This document shows positions 63,799-64,000 of a DNA stretch of 64,000 bases, in pieces. Under the pieces are notes generated by a model. The model saw only the letters and a program-made list of their open reading frames with translations. It was not told the DNA's origin and ran no database searches. The position numbers and the translations under genes were made by a program. Numbering within the stretch: position 1 is the first letter of the stretch; each line of letters begins with the position of its first letter. Source of the DNA: WHTK01 sp963711035 (lineage in GTDB: Bacteria; Chloroflexota; Dehalococcoidia; DSTF01; WHTK01); NCBI GenBank assembly GCA_963711035.1, contig CAVQCN010000001.1:1-64000 (forward strand), read 5' to 3'.

Positions 63799-64000
63799 CG
63801 CTGGATCGCCTCCTTGGCCTGCTGGATCCAGCGCGACAGGTCGTCTGCCAGCTCAGCCGTGACGCCGTCGGCCGACTCTGCGGTGGCCGCGACCCGCATC
63901 GCAAACTCCGGCACGGAGGCGAGCGACGCTTCGAAGTCCGGGATACTCGACGGCTCGACGTCGTCCAGCAGACCGCTCTTCAGAGCCCATATCTCGGCCA
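63795..64000 (-). CDS. atpA: ATP synthase F1 alpha subunit, C-terminal end (cut by window)
   Basis: Last ~68 residues: EIWALKSGLLDDVEPSSIPD then SLASVPEFAMRVAAT and LSRWIQQAKEAIQR, matching the C-terminal helices of alpha (family: ALxNGxLDDVPVxxVxxFE). The gene continues beyond the window's right edge. The TGA stop overlaps the atpG start. Confidence 0.85.
   Translation of the reverse strand, partial: AEIWALKSGLLDDVEPSSIPDFEASLASVPEFAMRVAATAESADGVTAELADDLSRWIQQAKEAIQR

Noticed and set aside
1..64000. CRISPR array or insertion sequence
   Set aside because: No regularly spaced repeats, cas genes, transposase or integrase motifs seen.

Overview
The window reads as one piece of a GC-rich bacterial chromosome with a working selenocysteine (Sec) system. 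The lipoprotein-anchored family 5 solute-binding proteins with Gly/Ser/Pro-rich linkers, DUF3500, the array of MetE-like single-domain proteins and the soil/marine-type regulators suggest a member of the Chloroflexota. That placement is inference, since no rRNA or other phylogenetic marker is present.

Region 1 (0-11.2 kb) is the selenium core: selB, the tRNA-Sec gene, and a Grd-type reductase cluster. A leftward unit runs grdC, an XRE regulator fused to a glutaredoxin-like domain, grdA, a glutaredoxin-like gene and trxB. A divergent rightward unit runs grdE, grdB and a DUF255 protein. grdA and grdB are each split by an in-frame UGA at the family's Sec position, followed by a good bacterial SECIS hairpin. 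The system is divergent: GrdE lacks the expected cleavage Cys, GrdB has U-G-T-S-T-R-S instead of UxxCxxC, and no grdD is present.

Region 2 (11.2-27.4 kb) holds what looks like a little-described UGSC selenoprotein system. A UGSC-type selenoprotein gene lies next to a conserved partner gene of unknown function. About 9 kb away the same two modules are fused in one gene, again with a Sec codon (motif U-S-T-C). Around them sit a FAD oxidoreductase, an acyl-CoA-dehydrogenase-like gene, a PhnD-like protein without signal peptide, a TusA-like/ferritin-like fusion, a peptide-type ABC importer without ATPases, an amidohydrolase and a second thioredoxin reductase. Five copies of a GGACAGA-N-TCTGTCC palindrome lie only in the control regions of regions 1 and 2, so both selenoprotein systems probably form one regulon.

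Region 3 (27.4-47.5 kb) is a regulatory and carbohydrate block: two Crp-type regulators, a GAF/winged-helix regulator, a histidine kinase and response regulator, a glycosyltransferase / GH65 phosphorylase / Usp / beta-phosphoglucomutase-like operon, a GGDEF-EAL protein, a DUF3494 surface protein and several small RNA-binding or basic proteins. Two 92%-identical tRNA-like 92-bp repeats, each followed by a terminator hairpin, bracket this block. A second ~155-bp duplicated segment lies inside it.

Region 4 (47.6-62.6 kb) has a second peptide-type ABC importer, DUF3500 and SnoaL-like genes, then four MetE-like zinc methyltransferase homologues with two LysR regulators and a frameshifted binding-protein-like gene. 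The window ends in the last genes (atpA, atpG) of an ATP synthase operon that stops after atpG, as in N-type ATPases. Several genes carry single frameshifts (esterase, UspA, 4,5-dihydroxyphthalate-decarboxylase-like). These may be real decay or assembly errors.
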